NCBI RefSeq assembly: GCF_964204645.1
Contig: NC_134033.1
Span: 2,229,631 to 2,293,630 of the forward strand
Direction of reading: 5' to 3'
DNA from: Tubulanus polymorphus
Lineage: Eukaryota > Nemertea > Palaeonemertea > Tubulaniformes > Tubulanidae
Length of the DNA: 64,000 nucleotides
Both the position numbers and the translations under genes were made by a program. The notes below the pieces were generated by a model, which saw only the letters and a program-made list of their open reading frames with translations, ran no database searches and was not told the origin of the DNA. Below, in pieces: positions 35,455 to 48,891 of the stretch; position 1 is the stretch's first letter, and each line of letters begins with the position of its first letter.

Positions 35455-35578
35455 ATAATGCGCGAGAGGTAATACCGCGAGGGGTAATAACCCGAGAGGT
35501 AATACCGCGAGAGGTAATACCCTGAGAGGTAATACATCCCGAGAGGTAATACCGCGAGAGGTAATACCGCGAGGGCGT
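35455..35578. repeat. Minisatellite, about 16-bp unit, about seven copies
   Basis: Unit 'gcgagaggtaatacc'; the frames seen across it on the minus strand are repeat artefacts. Confidence 0.9.
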
Positions 35579-35579
35579 G

Positions 35580-36592
35580 CGCGTCGAACTGACCAGATCG
35601 GTTGTACCGTGCACACACCGCATTGTACTATGGTACAAGCATTTGAGAAGGATTTGATATTTCCTCATAATATACCAGATTTCCGATGAAACTATTCGTT
35701 TTCTCGAATTTGGAATTAGATTCCATTTCGATTTGTTTAAAACTGGATAGACCCTTAGAAAAAATTATCGAAAAAAAATTATTTGATCACACCTTGAAGA
35801 TGCATTCTGAACAAAAGCGCGTACATAATTTTTTTTTTTTCAATGATTTTTTAGACTGTTAATTATTATTTTTGTTTATCAAATAGATTTTCGATGCACA
35901 TTCCAATCTCGATGTTAAAAAAATGTGTAGCTATTTGTTGGGGAAAAAGTAATTTTTGCTATTCGATTTTATGAATATTATTAACACGCTGGTTTGCGTG
36001 AATTTTATACTTGTTTTTACGTTTACAAAAATAAATATATATCTTTTAATGATGAAAGATTTATGTTGTGTATTTTGTGGATGCGATACGGAGAATAAAA
36101 CTGATAAATGCTAAAAAGCACAGTGGATACGAGGCAGTAAGGTACAGAGAGAAAATACGCTCAGAAATCCTGTAAATCCAGTATTTGAAAAAATCAGTCT
36201 CCCGGATTATGGTCGTACGACGCATCATGTATGGTCAATAGTCTGGGCAGTTCAGGAATCCCAGACGTATAGGTATAAACAGACAAAAATGACCACAAAA
36301 TCCAACTAATGAAATAAACAACATCAAATATTTGGAGATCAACTTTTTGCTGATATTGCAAGACTTTTTTTAGGAAACAATACGACGATTAATCGCTCTA
36401 GACTGAGCAGTACAGTGCACCAGTTACGTGTCATCTGAAATACATAGAAAAACGGCAAAGAAATTGAAATAAAGATCAACCCGAAAAACCAGTCATCTAC
36501 GCGAAATAAAACTTACATTATAATTCCTCAAGCACGTAATCTGACATTTTCTATAATTGTTGTATGAAAATAAATATGATTCACGTTAAAAC
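35580..36592. other. Spacer, nothing recognised
   Basis: AT-rich, no gene-like frame. Several AATAAA motifs (for example near 36030 and 36093) could serve as distal signals for the kinase gene. Confidence 0.5.
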
Positions 36593-36885
36593 CTTTCGAT
36601 CGTTTCATGAAGTTTTTAGCAACAATCAAAGGTTGATTCGAATGAAGCCCTTTGGGCTTGGCCCTGCTTTGTCTATTTCATCGTTGTTTCTACCATGAGT
36701 TTTCTTAATAATATTGAATAATTATATTTATATTAATATCGAATATTGACTTTTATCACTTGTGGTGACTCTTTCTCATATTCGAGAAGTTTGAATCGGT
36801 CAGTGTGGACGATTTATGAATTTACACGCGCCAATCCGCTGGACTTGGAAAAATCCGACAGGATTGCCAAAATTAGGATTCGAGC

Positions 36886-37074
36886 ATGCAAGCACTGGAC
36901 TCTAACCCTTTGGTCCCTCTAGACCCATTACTGTTAACTGTAAACCCTGCGATTAAAAAAGCCGCCATTTCGTTCACAGAAACGACACTATACCTCGGTG
37001 GCAGCACCGTACGGTCAAAATCAATGCAAATGTACTATATTGAAAAAGGAGAATTGAAGCAAGCGGGTTCGTAA
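36886..37074 (+). other. 62-codon frame conserved in both duplication copies, doubtful gene
   Basis: Starts MQALDSNPLVPLDP and ends KGELKQAGS. The copy B counterpart (47542-47730) stays open but has four amino-acid changes and few silent ones, so conservation may only reflect recent duplication. No family recognised. Confidence 0.15.
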
Positions 37075-38247
37075 TGGGAGATATTTTTCCGAGATTTTGA
37101 GCTGGTAAGTGATTTAGATATTCATTCATTACAATAAAAATTATAACAAATTTCGCTAGATGTTATTAAACATCGAAGTTCCTAATTTACATAAATTTCA
37201 TAGAATCTACTGAAAACGCTCTTAAAGATTTTTGTTCGAATTAACATGGATGATAATTCGGGTTATAGACAATGAAAATTCGATTTATGAAAGTATTGCA
37301 CGATTTATGAAAGTATTGCAAACTAGTGTTTCATCTAATTCATGTAATTTTCAAAAGGATTTGAGGTGTTGCATAAATATATCATTTCAACGCGATCTAC
37401 TTCGTACATTAGTGAAATATATTCGTTAACATATTGAAGTTAAGATGTACAGGGTCAGCCTGGTATTATATCTAGCCAATGGTGGTCGTCGTGTCCATTG
37501 AACCATGACGTAATCTGTTTATATCGTGTCCTGTTATTATTGTCCTCGGTCTTTGAAATCACGAAATTGAATTGAATTGTAAAACGTGCGATTCGAAGTG
37601 AATCAGTTCGAGGATCCTACTTAACATTGGTCAAATCCAGCTTACAAATAGTTATGTGTAGCCCATGCGAGCACTTTGACCACAATCTAAAGCTTAGCGG
37701 ATACTGACGTATTCAGCATTTCTACATGAAATTGAACGTCCTTGAGATCACTCGCTGGTCTAACACATTTTGAATCATCCAGTAGAATTTAAAGTATTTG
37801 TTTTTTTTTTAATGTTGGCCTTTCGCAATTGCTCTGATTGCTACCGTGCCGATTGAACCAACCCAAATCGACCGGAAGACTCAAACTCTTCCGGAATAAA
37901 CTAAGGAGCTCCACGAGTCACATGAATCATGGCGAGTAGACATTTTGTGGAGTCAAAATGTCTTATCACCATGATATAATTTCAGTAAACTGCAGAGCTG
38001 TAGGATAGTCAATCCAAACTTATGATTCAAAAATGAGCCCAAATTATCGCAACAATGGGGACCTCGAGGGACCGCCACAAAATGGCGCCTGGAAACTGGA
38101 AACTTATTTATTATGAATCATTGTATACGTTCGTCAAATGCGGTAACGTGACTCCAAACGAACTCGAACCAAGTTCTAGGATTTCAACTTTTAAACCCGA
38201 TTTATAGATAGGCAAACATTATAAGGGGACTCGTGTCAAACTGTAGT

Positions 38248-41200
38248 TTATTTACTGGATGTCGTCAATCCTAGTCGTCGTTTATTGCGTTCATGAATAG
38301 ATTTCATATCGATTGTAAGTATTGTATAAAGAAGCGGATTCAGAGACGAGTTGATCGGTAAAAATAGAACGGCCAGCCAAGCGGCCACCTGGTTCGGTAT
38401 CTCGACCGAAAATACGGCGCAAAACTGAACGATTATTATCGGTAGCCAGCAGAATAGATTACAAAGATTGATTACTAAACTCCTTCGAGCTAAAACCAGT
38501 TCGGTAGGATCGGCTCTACCCGAGCCCGACCTACTTCCAGATACGAGTCTATACATCTGAGCGTACGTCGTCATTATCGTAGCCAATATGGCCGCATTAA
38601 ACAAGGCAAAAATAGCGAATGAATAGTGCCAGCCATTGACGTCGATCGTCAGTAAATTCATAGGCAAACAAACTCCGGTTGTACCGTAAAAATTGTCTCC
38701 GAAGTAAGACGACGATGACAGCGGTAGAATAGAAACTGTGCTCATAACGAGCCAACAAATGCAGCAAATCCCGATAACGTATTTAGGAGTTATAATCGGA
38801 CTTCTAGAAAACGGGTTGACGATATTTGAATATCTCTGACGCGTTAGAATTAAGAGAAAAGTCAGGGAACCTTCGCACGAAACGGTGACAATAACCCCGG
38901 AGAGACGGCATAATGAGCTATCCGTCCAGGTTTCAGAATTCAGATAATAAACGCCTTTGAACGCGTGGTCAGCTCCCGCGATCAAAAACAAATAGACCGA
39001 CATCAGAAAATCACAACCGGCAATATTTATGATGAAGATATCTGAAGATGTGTTACGTGTTCCGGTGGATTCCATCCGCAAAGCTTGAACGCGAAATAAG
39101 ATAACGATACTGTTAGCGAGAAAACTGAAAGATGCGATCATCCAGATGATGGCTCTCAGTACAGCGTTACCCATCAGGTCAGAACAGGTGGAAAATTGAT
39201 CAGCTTCGGGAAGACATCGGTCAACATTCGGTGCCATGCAGCAAAATTTGTAAGCATCCGAAGCGAGGTATCTCAATGATGTAAGATCGCCAAGAACGTT
39301 TCCTTTTACAAATATCACTTCGGCATTTTTGACAAGGTCTAGAATTTCTAGTCCAACCAATCCAGAAAAAGCATAACTGGAAATATAATGTATTCTGTTA
39401 CTGCTGATATTTAACGACTGTAATGCGGATAAACCTTTAAATACATTTTCACCGAGAACCAATATAGAAAGTCCGTGAAGATCGAGAACAGTAAGTGACG
39501 TCAGACCTCGAAAACTACCGTCTTCTAAATGTTGCAGCGGATTTCCGATAAGAAATAGTTGTTTTAAACCGATCAAACCTGCGAATGTATTAGCAGATAA
39601 TGATGTTATGCGGTTGTGTGTAAGGTCTAATGTGTATAGATTGTTTAGATTAGAAAACGCATTTGGAACGATGTGAGACAAATTATTGCCCGAAATATCG
39701 AGAAAACGAAGATAAATGAAAGAGTTGAACGTCGACTCGTTAAATACGACTCGGTTATTCGACAAAATCAAAACCCGAGTTGATTCTATAAAACGACCAG
39801 TAATATCTGATAAAAGAGCATTTTCACAATCGATGAAATGACCCCGGCAATTACAACGTTCAGGACACGTGACCTTACAGAATGACTCGTCATCCGAGTT
39901 ATATTTACAATTAACGACACCGTCGCAAACTTCCGATTGCGGAATACATCGATTTTCCTGGCCACATTTAAACATTCCCGGACACGACCAAGTCTCGCAG
40001 TTCTGTTCATCTTCTGAATTAGGACAATCGGATCGACCGTCACAAACGTGTCTGATCGGTATACAGTAAGATGCCGGACATTTTACAGTACCAGCCGCGC
40101 ATTCGAAGTCATTACACGCGAGTATATGTTCAAGATTTCTACATACCGGGAAACCAATCGGCATCCTTTCTAAAATACACCTTTCGTGTCGGGAATAACA
40201 GCGAGGAGAATTGAACGAACATCTTTGTTCATCCGATTCCTTGCACAGATCTGAGAAACGAGTCGAACAGTGATTGTCATTATTACAGTAAACCTCGGGA
40301 TTCACTGTCATATTAGTGACCAATTCGTCTTCTTCGAGACTTCCGCTACAATCCACGACACCATCCCGATACAACTGAGAACTAATACATTCACCGTCCG
40401 CGCACGAGAACCCCTGACAACGTCCGGCAGTGCATCCGATCTCATCGGAGCCGTCTTTACAGTCGGTTAGTCCGTCACATCGTTTATAACTATCGATACA
40501 TTGGTGATTGGAACAGCGATATTGCGTAGATAAACACGGTGGATGATAGCACGAGTTCTCATCCGAGCCATCGACGCAATCTCTCATAAAGTCGCAGAAA
40601 CCGCTGATCGATATAACCTGTCCATCGTTACAGCGGAACTGACTGTGTAAATTGATATCCGTACAATCGAGTTCATCTTCACCGTGTTGACAGTCGTTTC
40701 TGGTATCACATACGCGATGGTCGCTGATACATCTTTGATCGTTACATTCAAACTGCCACGATTTACAACCGCTTATAGAAGCTAACTCTTCACCAGTTAC
40801 ATTATAGGTACACATCACGGAATGCACTTTATCTTTTGTATTATCGAAAGCTTTCAATAACCATTTCACTGATTGAATAAGAGTAATTTCATTTCTGGTC
40901 ACCAGTGGTTTGATAACTTTAAATCCGTCGCGGTCCATTGTCAGTATAGCGCCATATTGATGTCGATATTGAAATTTGCTGACCAAATTGTTCATATCGC
41001 TTTCTGTATTTGAGGTGATTCTTACTATTTCGGCGCGGATGCTGTGACACATTTCTCTAGCAATCCGAATATTCAAACCTCGATTGTTTTTCCAGTCGGT
41101 TAGTATTTGAAAACATTGTCCGGAAATAGTTACCCAACCTCTTAGACTGGTTGAATTAATTAAAGTAACACCGGGAATCATTTGATCAATGGTTTTATTT

Positions 41201-44200
41201 AAGTCTGTATTTGTTGAATTGTTCGCATCGTTTATCGTTGAATTGTGTTTGTTTTTGATGTCGATTCTCTCAGATTCACAAATGAATGTCGTGTGCGTCT
41301 CCTCGATTTGACACGGGAATCGAACCCAGTTCGCTGATCCTCGGGGATTATTCAGTATCATCGCCGTACACGGCATATTGACGTCATTTATCGGTTGTTT
41401 TCTTAGCGGAGATATCAATCCTCGAATAACTTCTGGTATCGTTTCATTAATAATAGGTTTATACCACTCTGTGTAGCTCAATGGTTTGCCGTCAGTCCAC
41501 GTGTAATAACCATCATTCTGTTTCGTGAAGAAAAGAAAATATATCACTTCTTTAAAAACCATCTTATTCTAATTCATATTTGTATACATTAGTCTTACCT
41601 TCCATTTTAATCCAATCATCATTATGAGCGCTTTTAATGTGTACGCCATTTGGAGAAGTTCTGTAGCGAATGATCTTTTGATGGAAATCATTTCCTGTTC
41701 TGAGTTGATACTGAGTAGATGTCCCGCGTACTTCTGTCTACAGTATATTTCAGCGTTCCCCCAATTCAGACGTTCATCTCTGATGAATTTGATGCAGGAA
41801 ATTCCCGAATCCAGAAATCCTTGTTTACAGTAGACATCATCGAAATGTTTAATCGGTAACGACTCGTGTAAAGTGTATTGTATTTGAAAGATGGGAATGA
41901 AATTCTTAACTTCAAAACGCAGAGTATTATCTCTTATACTATATGATATAAGTCCACGAACCGCGTTATTTTCACATATTTTAGTTTCATGTTGCCTCCT
42001 AATAATTTTGAAAAGTTTTCCATTTTGGAAGAGGGAGTACTGTATCAGTTGTATCAAGATGATTGGATCATTCTCACCCACGTTGTTTGTTTCGCATGAA
42101 ACTGATCCAATAAATTTGATAATAAATCTGTAATATTGAAATATATTTTGTTGTATCGGGTTTTCAAATTTATAGGAAATAGATTTTGATGTACTTCCTG
42201 CTGAACCCGGGTAGTTCGGTGACTGCACCAGTCCACATTTATCTTTAGTAGTAACTGAATGACCGGAACCGAGATGTCCAGAGCTTACTGTTTTTTTCAC
42301 TCCTAAACATTTACGACGTAGTTTAACTATTAGTGGTCGCTGCCAGAACCAAAACTCATTACCTGTGAAATCTACAATGTTTAATACGAGACTGTTATTA
42401 AGAAACTGATTACTCAAACTCAGAAACTGATCACATGACAATGACATCTTGAGAAAACATCGGTCAATTTGATATTCGTGTTCTGATAATATGTGAATAT
42501 TTTTCAAGCGAAGGCGTCGATTTTCAGGTGTAATCACGAGACAGTGTGACGTCATATTGATCTGACTTTCGTCTTCCTGTAGAACATAACCGTCACAATC
42601 AGTAGGAGCAAATCTAAGATATGACCAGACAGAACGATCAACTGTTAACTGATTGTTATAGTAATAAGCGTATGCTACTACAGTAACCGGTCCACCTGAT
42701 GTAATCAGGCTGACGGCAGATCGACCGTAGAATGAACCAGGACAATACGGACCATAGCGTCTAGCTGTGAAATTACTACCATCAAATATATAAAAACCAG
42801 CTCGATCACAGTTTTCTGATAGCACTGTTAGTTTCAAATGTTCTTCATAGATGTTCACTTTCCAGTTTAGTTGTAATGTAGTTACACGATACAATGTATT
42901 CTTTGATCTCGGGAACAATCGATTAGCTGATATTGAGTTTGTGATTGAATGCTGAAATATAAGAGAATTGATAACAGCATTGAACGTTTACAATCAATTT
43001 TTACGTTTACAATCCTCCCCCATAATAAACTATTATCCCTATACATTTCCTCTCTGGTCAATATCACCTAGTTTTTATGTGCAATATTGTGTGTCGTTGT
43101 TAATTGATATATATACTGTGTAATGCCATACTTTTAGTCACTCTTGAAAATGGTTTTTAGCATAAAACCGAAAATTCGAGGTTTTTAATAAATTTTGATA
43201 GTTTTGATGTTTTAAAATCTTTTTCGATCCTGTGATTGTGGGACTTATATTTCATTCGTCTCTCGCGATTTATTGCGTAGTTTTATCACGTTGAACAATA
43301 CAACAATTTCAAATTCCCTATTACAATGATTCTATTACACGAACCCAATTTACAAATCACTGTAATAAACTTACCCGTATCCTTCGCTTATTGACGTAGA
43401 CGTCTGATATTGTTATTGATTTCACTTCAAATTCTACTTTCAAATTCGATCTTACAAAATCCGATGTCGTCAAAACGCACAGAATCACGAGAAATCCGTC
43501 TGATTTTATACTCAGAGATTTAAGATGGTTAAAACTGAGTAAAATATCAGTTCTCACAATACGTAACCCTTCCTGTTTATATACACCAACGACACCTGGT
43601 GACGTGACGAGATCACGTGTCCAGTTGAAGACGACGTACTGCAGAATATCGACTGTGATAGACCAGCAGTATAAGTGTTTAGACTGAGTTACTATATGTG
43701 GTATTCCATCAATTGTAGTGAGCAGTCCTGATTTATTATAGACTTGAATTAACGGGTTAGAGATGTTCCAATCTGATATTTTGTAAACTTGCACAAGTAA
43801 CTGCGACTTAAACCTAGATCTACTTGAAATGAATTCAATACGTGCTTTATTAGTTTTAGTATAAAACAATGAAGGCGGATGTCCGGTTTGTTCTCGTATA
43901 AGAGCTATAGGTTCACTGGTTCTGTTCCATCCGTCGTAAATTTGAGGACGAGTTTTCATTGGATCCTCACCTGGTCTTAATCTGAAATCTATCTGTATAA
44001 ACGTTAAATTCATTGCAAACCCGTCTGGCATCCCGATCCATTCTAACAACAATTTACATCGCCGGGTATCAATCCTGAATTCATAACCTGTTTGAGTTGG
44101 TATTTCGTTTACTGCATGTTTGTGACATGTATGTAAGATTTTCAAGCGACTTTGTTTTTCAAAACGATATATGATATAAACCCGACTACCTCGCGCTCCA

Positions 44201-44601
44201 TCGACGTTACTCCTAAACAACAACGCAATCAAATCGTTGCTGCGGATATCTAATTGTTTTCTTCCGGTAGCGCAGAGTTTGTTGCCGATCTCACCGACGA
44301 GAAGGTAGTTTTCGTTACAGAATATCGACGGCTCGATGTCGTAGTAAACTTGAACGAGAAAACTTCCCGGTAAAGAGCTGTTGACGAACCAACGACATTC
44401 GACACCGCGAACTAACGACGGATAGTTCGGTGAAACGATGTAACCAGACGTAGAATCGACGGAGTATTGAGTGTTGTTACAAGATGAACTGACTGTAACA
44501 GACGCGGCTTCCTCGACAGAGTTTGCGCGATCAGCCCGCGTAAATATACAGTCTCCGCAAGCGATCAGTAAAACTACGAACAACGCTTTCATTCGCTGCA
44601 T
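38248..44601 (-). CDS. CUB/C-type lectin/LDLa/LRR 7TM receptor (GRL101/RXFP-like), copy A, intact
   Basis: Exons: 44601-43375 (409 codons), 42951-41599 (451) and 41517-38248 (1089 plus TAA); 1949 aa, all introns phase 0. Signal peptide about 1-20 (MQRMKALFVVLLIACGDC). CUB about 41-147 (SPNYPS motif), weaker CUB-like modules to about 560, and CUB about 647-770. C-type lectin-like domains about 784-940 (GYYTWTDGKPLSYTEW) and 987-1097. LDLa-type modules about 1110-1145, 1150-1183, 1187-1222, 1227-1255 (degenerate), 1328-1367 and 1371-1407 (CDGxxDCxxxxDE type). LRR block with Cys caps about 1410-1640 (LDLTHNRITSL), then the KFCCMAP hinge. 7TM about 1645-1930 with NPLLY in TM7; TM3 has RQRY where E/DRY is usual. 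Known LDLa+LRR 7TM receptors (snail GRL101, RXFP) lack CUB and lectin parts as far as I know. Ligand unknown. The start is the first ATG; a second follows at 44592. The third exon is one 3.27-kb block; intron 2 is only 81 bp. Confidence 0.9.
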
Positions 44602-45240
44602 ATTGAACACAATTCACGCTTCAAAACAAACACATTTCTAACTATTTCCAAGTTTGCACGACATTTCTCATAAGAGTCGCTGCAAAGTAATGACGAGTTG
44701 TCAAGTTGTCAGAAGTTGACGAATTGATCGAGTCCAATTATTTTGTAAAAAGATCTCCCATCAAACTGACGCCAGTCTTGTATATCTGTTACTTTCATCT
44801 GTTCTCGGTTTCGCAGTAATTACCGCGGTTTCTAAATTTAGACGTGTTTCAATATATCTTGTTTATAATCGTGTGCAATTATTTCTCTAAAATCATTTTC
44901 TGTCGCGCCCGAACTGCGTTCAGTTTGTGATAATATTCGATGACATTTTCTATCTTTACCTCAAAATATTCTGCGTCTCTGTAAAACACTTCGTCAACAT
45001 CTGTTTCGACAATTCACACTCTACAGTCAATATAATAACTGAGTTAAAGCTAAGTGAAGCGCATGGATATCTGATTGTGGCGGGTGAGGACTTGTTCGGT
45101 GTTGACTCGGAAAACCAACACTAACCAAGTAAGACGACGATGACAGCGGTAGAATCGAAACAGAGAAATGTTCGGAATCTTTAGTTAGGAAACGGTTACA
45201 ATAACCCCGGCGAGAATCTGACTCGCGCACTATGATTCGG
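44602..45240 (-). other. 5' flank of receptor A with a relic of its own 7TM sequence
   Basis: Upstream DNA is shared with copy B up to about 45150. At 45123-45160 the strand reads 'gtaagacgacgatgacagcg', as in the TM4 region (38704-38738). At about 45189-45216 'acaataaccccgg' matches the TM3 region (38887-38905). On the minus strand this gives VSILPLSSSSY and, in another frame, GVIVTVS followed by a stop. A broken fragment of a further receptor copy is the simplest reading. Confidence 0.65.
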
Positions 45241-47280
45241 TCCGTTCTAAATTTGTCCCGTTCCGGACACGGACCCGTTTAGAACGGTCAAACTGGTTCG
45301 TAGTTTGAACGCGACGAAAGTCCACCCAATAATAAATGAGGTGAATTGATAATTCCGAACATTATGATCATCATTTAAAAACGTTTGATTTGACTCAATC
45401 TATGTACATCCGCATTATAGTCCGTTCAGCATTTTTACTTGGGACACGGATCAGCAAAATTCATCGTACTGAATTGTTTTTATTCCTCCTTCCTCTTTTC
45501 GGCACAATTTTTCGACAAAAGAAAATTCTGTTATTCCTGTCCTGGTTTCAATCCAGTAACTTATAAAAGTTATGTTCATCTTAATTTTCAATCTCATGAT
45601 TTGCGAAAACTAGTTCTTTTTTCATTTTTTTCCATTATTTGAATCAACTTAATCACAATTTCCAATCATTTTTGTTTTTTTGCGGTCCTTTGATGTTTTT
45701 TGTGTTGAATACTCTAATAATAAAAAAAATTCATTTTTTCCCATTTGTCTCCCTCTGTTTTGGAGCGCCTACACGTATGATGGCAAAAAATGATGATCTT
45801 ATATGTTCGGTCACCGATAGTTGGGGAAATGTTTGTGTGTCTTAGTAATGATTATTGAGAATAAGTTGGCGCCAGCGGTAGATTCAACTTTTAAGTATCT
45901 GATATGATTTGTTCTTCTGGTACGAAATTATCATCTTTTGATAATAGGTTTAACTCAGATATATTAAAGAACTTTAGAAAATATTGTATTATTTAAACAC
46001 AGGACCCAGTTCAGCAGTTGTGAGTTAGAGTTAACTCCGAGTTAAAGTTAGTTCATTTTCAATGTTTTAAACCAGGGTCAAATCTTAACTCAGAACTGTG
46101 GAACTGGACCCTGGTGTATAATCGGTCCGTGAAAATGAACATATTTCAATATTCCCCAAACAACTGTGTTTATGCATTATGATGTTATATTTATGGTATG
46201 AGGTGCTTCGTGTCTCGTGGTAGAAACAGTTATATTGATAAATCTAAACAAAAGCGACCTCGAGGGAGACATGAATTCTAAATCCGTATCATTTTCATCG
46301 AGTGATTAAATCATTGTTAAACTCAATTCTTCTTTCGGAACTAAATGACAAATATTCATAGATTATTCAAATCTTTGAGGGTTGAATCGTAGATTACTAT
46401 TTAGAAATATAACTCCTCCGAATTAGGGGAATTTTGTATCCATGAAACTTTAAATCCTAGTTTCAAACGGATGATTCCCTCTCGCTCCATCAAACCCGCT
46501 TATATTTACGCAAGAATCTTGGGGATATAGATGTTAAAGTATTAGATATTAAGTGTAAGCTTAATCCTTCTCAGTTAGAAATAATTTTAAAGGTTTTTAC
46601 GAGTTAGTAATTCGGAAAACACGACTCCGGTAAAATTACTACCAATTCCAGAAAGTTGTGAGTTAGATATAACAAAAACCAAAATTTACGGTAGTTATGA
46701 TAATCGGGGCTGACTATCCATAGAATTGTCACCACAATACACTTATAAACTAGTTCATTCGTCCACGATTGAATGCAGTTTCGACGATTCAATTCATACG
46801 ACAAACTATTTTCGCATTTCATCATTTCTCTTGTGCTGTGTCTGAAAACAGCGTCAGGCATCGTGTCGACGTAACCTTAGATAGATTTTCGTGTAGTTTG
46901 CATTTTTCATTAACTTGAAAAACTTTAGTTTAGTTTAGTTTAGTTTATAGCAACTTTTACAATGTTGTGGTTTTCAGTGGTTCATAAAATACCGATCTGA
47001 TTAAGGCCCTGTCTAATATAGAAGACCAGATCCTTGTTAAATGAGGAATATATGAACAGCGTTAATTAGTAAATGTCCTAGTATACGTCCCATGGTTGGC
47101 CTGTTTTTGTTACAAGAACTTATAATTCTTTGAGCACTCACCTGGCATTTTGTATTAATTGTTTTAGAGGTACTCTGGAGAATAAAATCTGATTGATACA
47201 ATTTACACGAATGTAAAACAGTTAAAATGAAATCAAAGATCGATTTGTTAATCTTAAGCTTTTTAGAGTGAATTCGTAAC
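45240..47280. other. Spacer between duplication copies, no gene seen
   Basis: Short frames only. It holds a foldback repeat at 46002-46114 and a short TTTAG microsatellite near 46925. Confidence 0.6.
46002..46114. mobile_element. Small foldback MITE ('ggacccagttc' ends)
   Basis: Left end 'aggacccagttcagcagttg' and right end 'aactgtggaactggaccctg' are inverted copies. The end sequence is the core of the 41-bp minisatellites of the kinase introns. Confidence 0.75.
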
Positions 47281-48891
47281 CTTCAATCGTTTCATGAAGT
47301 TTTTAGCAACAATCAAAGGTTGATTCAAATGAAGCCCTTTGGGCTTGGCCCTGCTTTGTTTATTTCATCGTTGTTTCTTCGAATGAATAATATTGACTTT
47401 TATCACTTGTGTTGTGGTGACTCTTTCTCATATTCGAGAAGTTTGAATTGGTCAGTGTGGACAATTTATGAATTTACACGCGCCAATCCGCTGGACTTGG
47501 AATAATCCGACATGATTGCAAAAATTAATTAGGATTCGAGCATGCAAGCACTGGACTCTAACCCTTTGGTCCCTCTAGACCCATTACTGTTAACTGTAAA
47601 CCCTGCGATTAAAAAAGCCGCCATTTGGTTCACAGAAACGACACTATACCTCGGTGGCAGCACCAGAAGGTCTAATTCAATGCAAATGTACTATATTGAT
47701 AAAGGCGAATTGAAGCAAGCGGGTTCGTAATGGGAGATACTTTTCCGAGTTTTTTTTAGCTGGTAAGTGATTTAGATATTCATTCATTACAATTAAAATT
47801 ATAATAAATTTCGCTAGATGTTACTAAACATCGAAGTTCCTAATTTACATAAACTTCATAGAATCTACTGAAAACGCTCTTAAAGATTTTTGTTCGAATT
47901 AACATGGATGATAATTCGGGTTATAGACAATGAAAATTCGATTTATGAAAGTATTGCAAACTAGTGTTTCATCTAATTCATGTTATTTTCAAAGGATTTG
48001 AGGCGTTGCATAAATATATCATTTCAACGCGATCTACTTCGTACATTAGTGAAATATATTCGCTAAGATATTGAAGTTAAGATGTACAGGGTCAGTCTGG
48101 TATTATATCTAGCCAGTGGTGGTCGTCGTGTCCATTGAACCATGACGTAATCTGTTTATATCGTGTCCTGTTATTATTGTCCTCGGTCTTTGAAATCACG
48201 AAATTGAATTGAATTGTAAAACGTTCGATTCGAAGTGAATCAGTTCGAGGATCAATCCTACTAAACATTGGTCAAATCCAGCTTACAAATAGTTAGGTGT
48301 AGCCCATGCGAGCACTTTGACCACAATCTAAAGCTTAGCGGATACTGACGTATTCAGCATTTCTACATGAAATTGAACGTCCTTGAGATCACTCGCTGGT
48401 CTAACACGCTTTGAATCGTCCAGTAGAATTTAAAGTATTTGTTTTTTTTTTAATGTTGGCCTTTCGCAATTGCTCTGATTGCTACCGTGCCGATTAAACC
48501 AACCCAAATCGCGACCGGAAGACTCAAACTCTTCCGGAATAAACTAAGGAGCTCCACGAGTCACATGAATCATGGCGAGTAGACATTTTTTGGAGTCAAA
48601 ATGTCTTATCACCATGATATAATCTCAGTAAACTGCAGAGCTGTAGGATAGTCAATCCAAACTTATGTTTCAAAAATGAGCGCAAATTATCGCAACAATG
48701 GGGATCTCGAGGGACCGCCACAAAATGGCGCCTAGAAACTGGAAAATTATCTATTGTGAATCATTGTATTCGTTCATCTAATGCGGTCACGTGAGTCCAA
48801 ACGATGTCGAACCCAAGTTTTAGGATTTCAAAGTTCAAAACCGATTTATAGATAGGCAAACATTATAAGGGGACTCGTGTCAAACTGTAGT

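Larger units (their letters stand above)
36593..45150. repeat. Segmental duplication, copy A
   Basis: About 8.56 kb matching 47281-55673 in the same orientation. Homology starts at 'atcgtttcatgaagttttta' and ends near 'gatgacagcggtagaa'. It covers the whole receptor gene, 1.6 kb beyond its stop and about 0.5 kb beyond its start. High identity in non-coding parts too points to a recent event. Confidence 0.93.

Noticed and set aside
39786-40043. Small frames in and opposite receptor exon 3 (39786-40470)
   Set aside because: Shadows of the 3.27-kb receptor exon, which codes for LDLa modules here.
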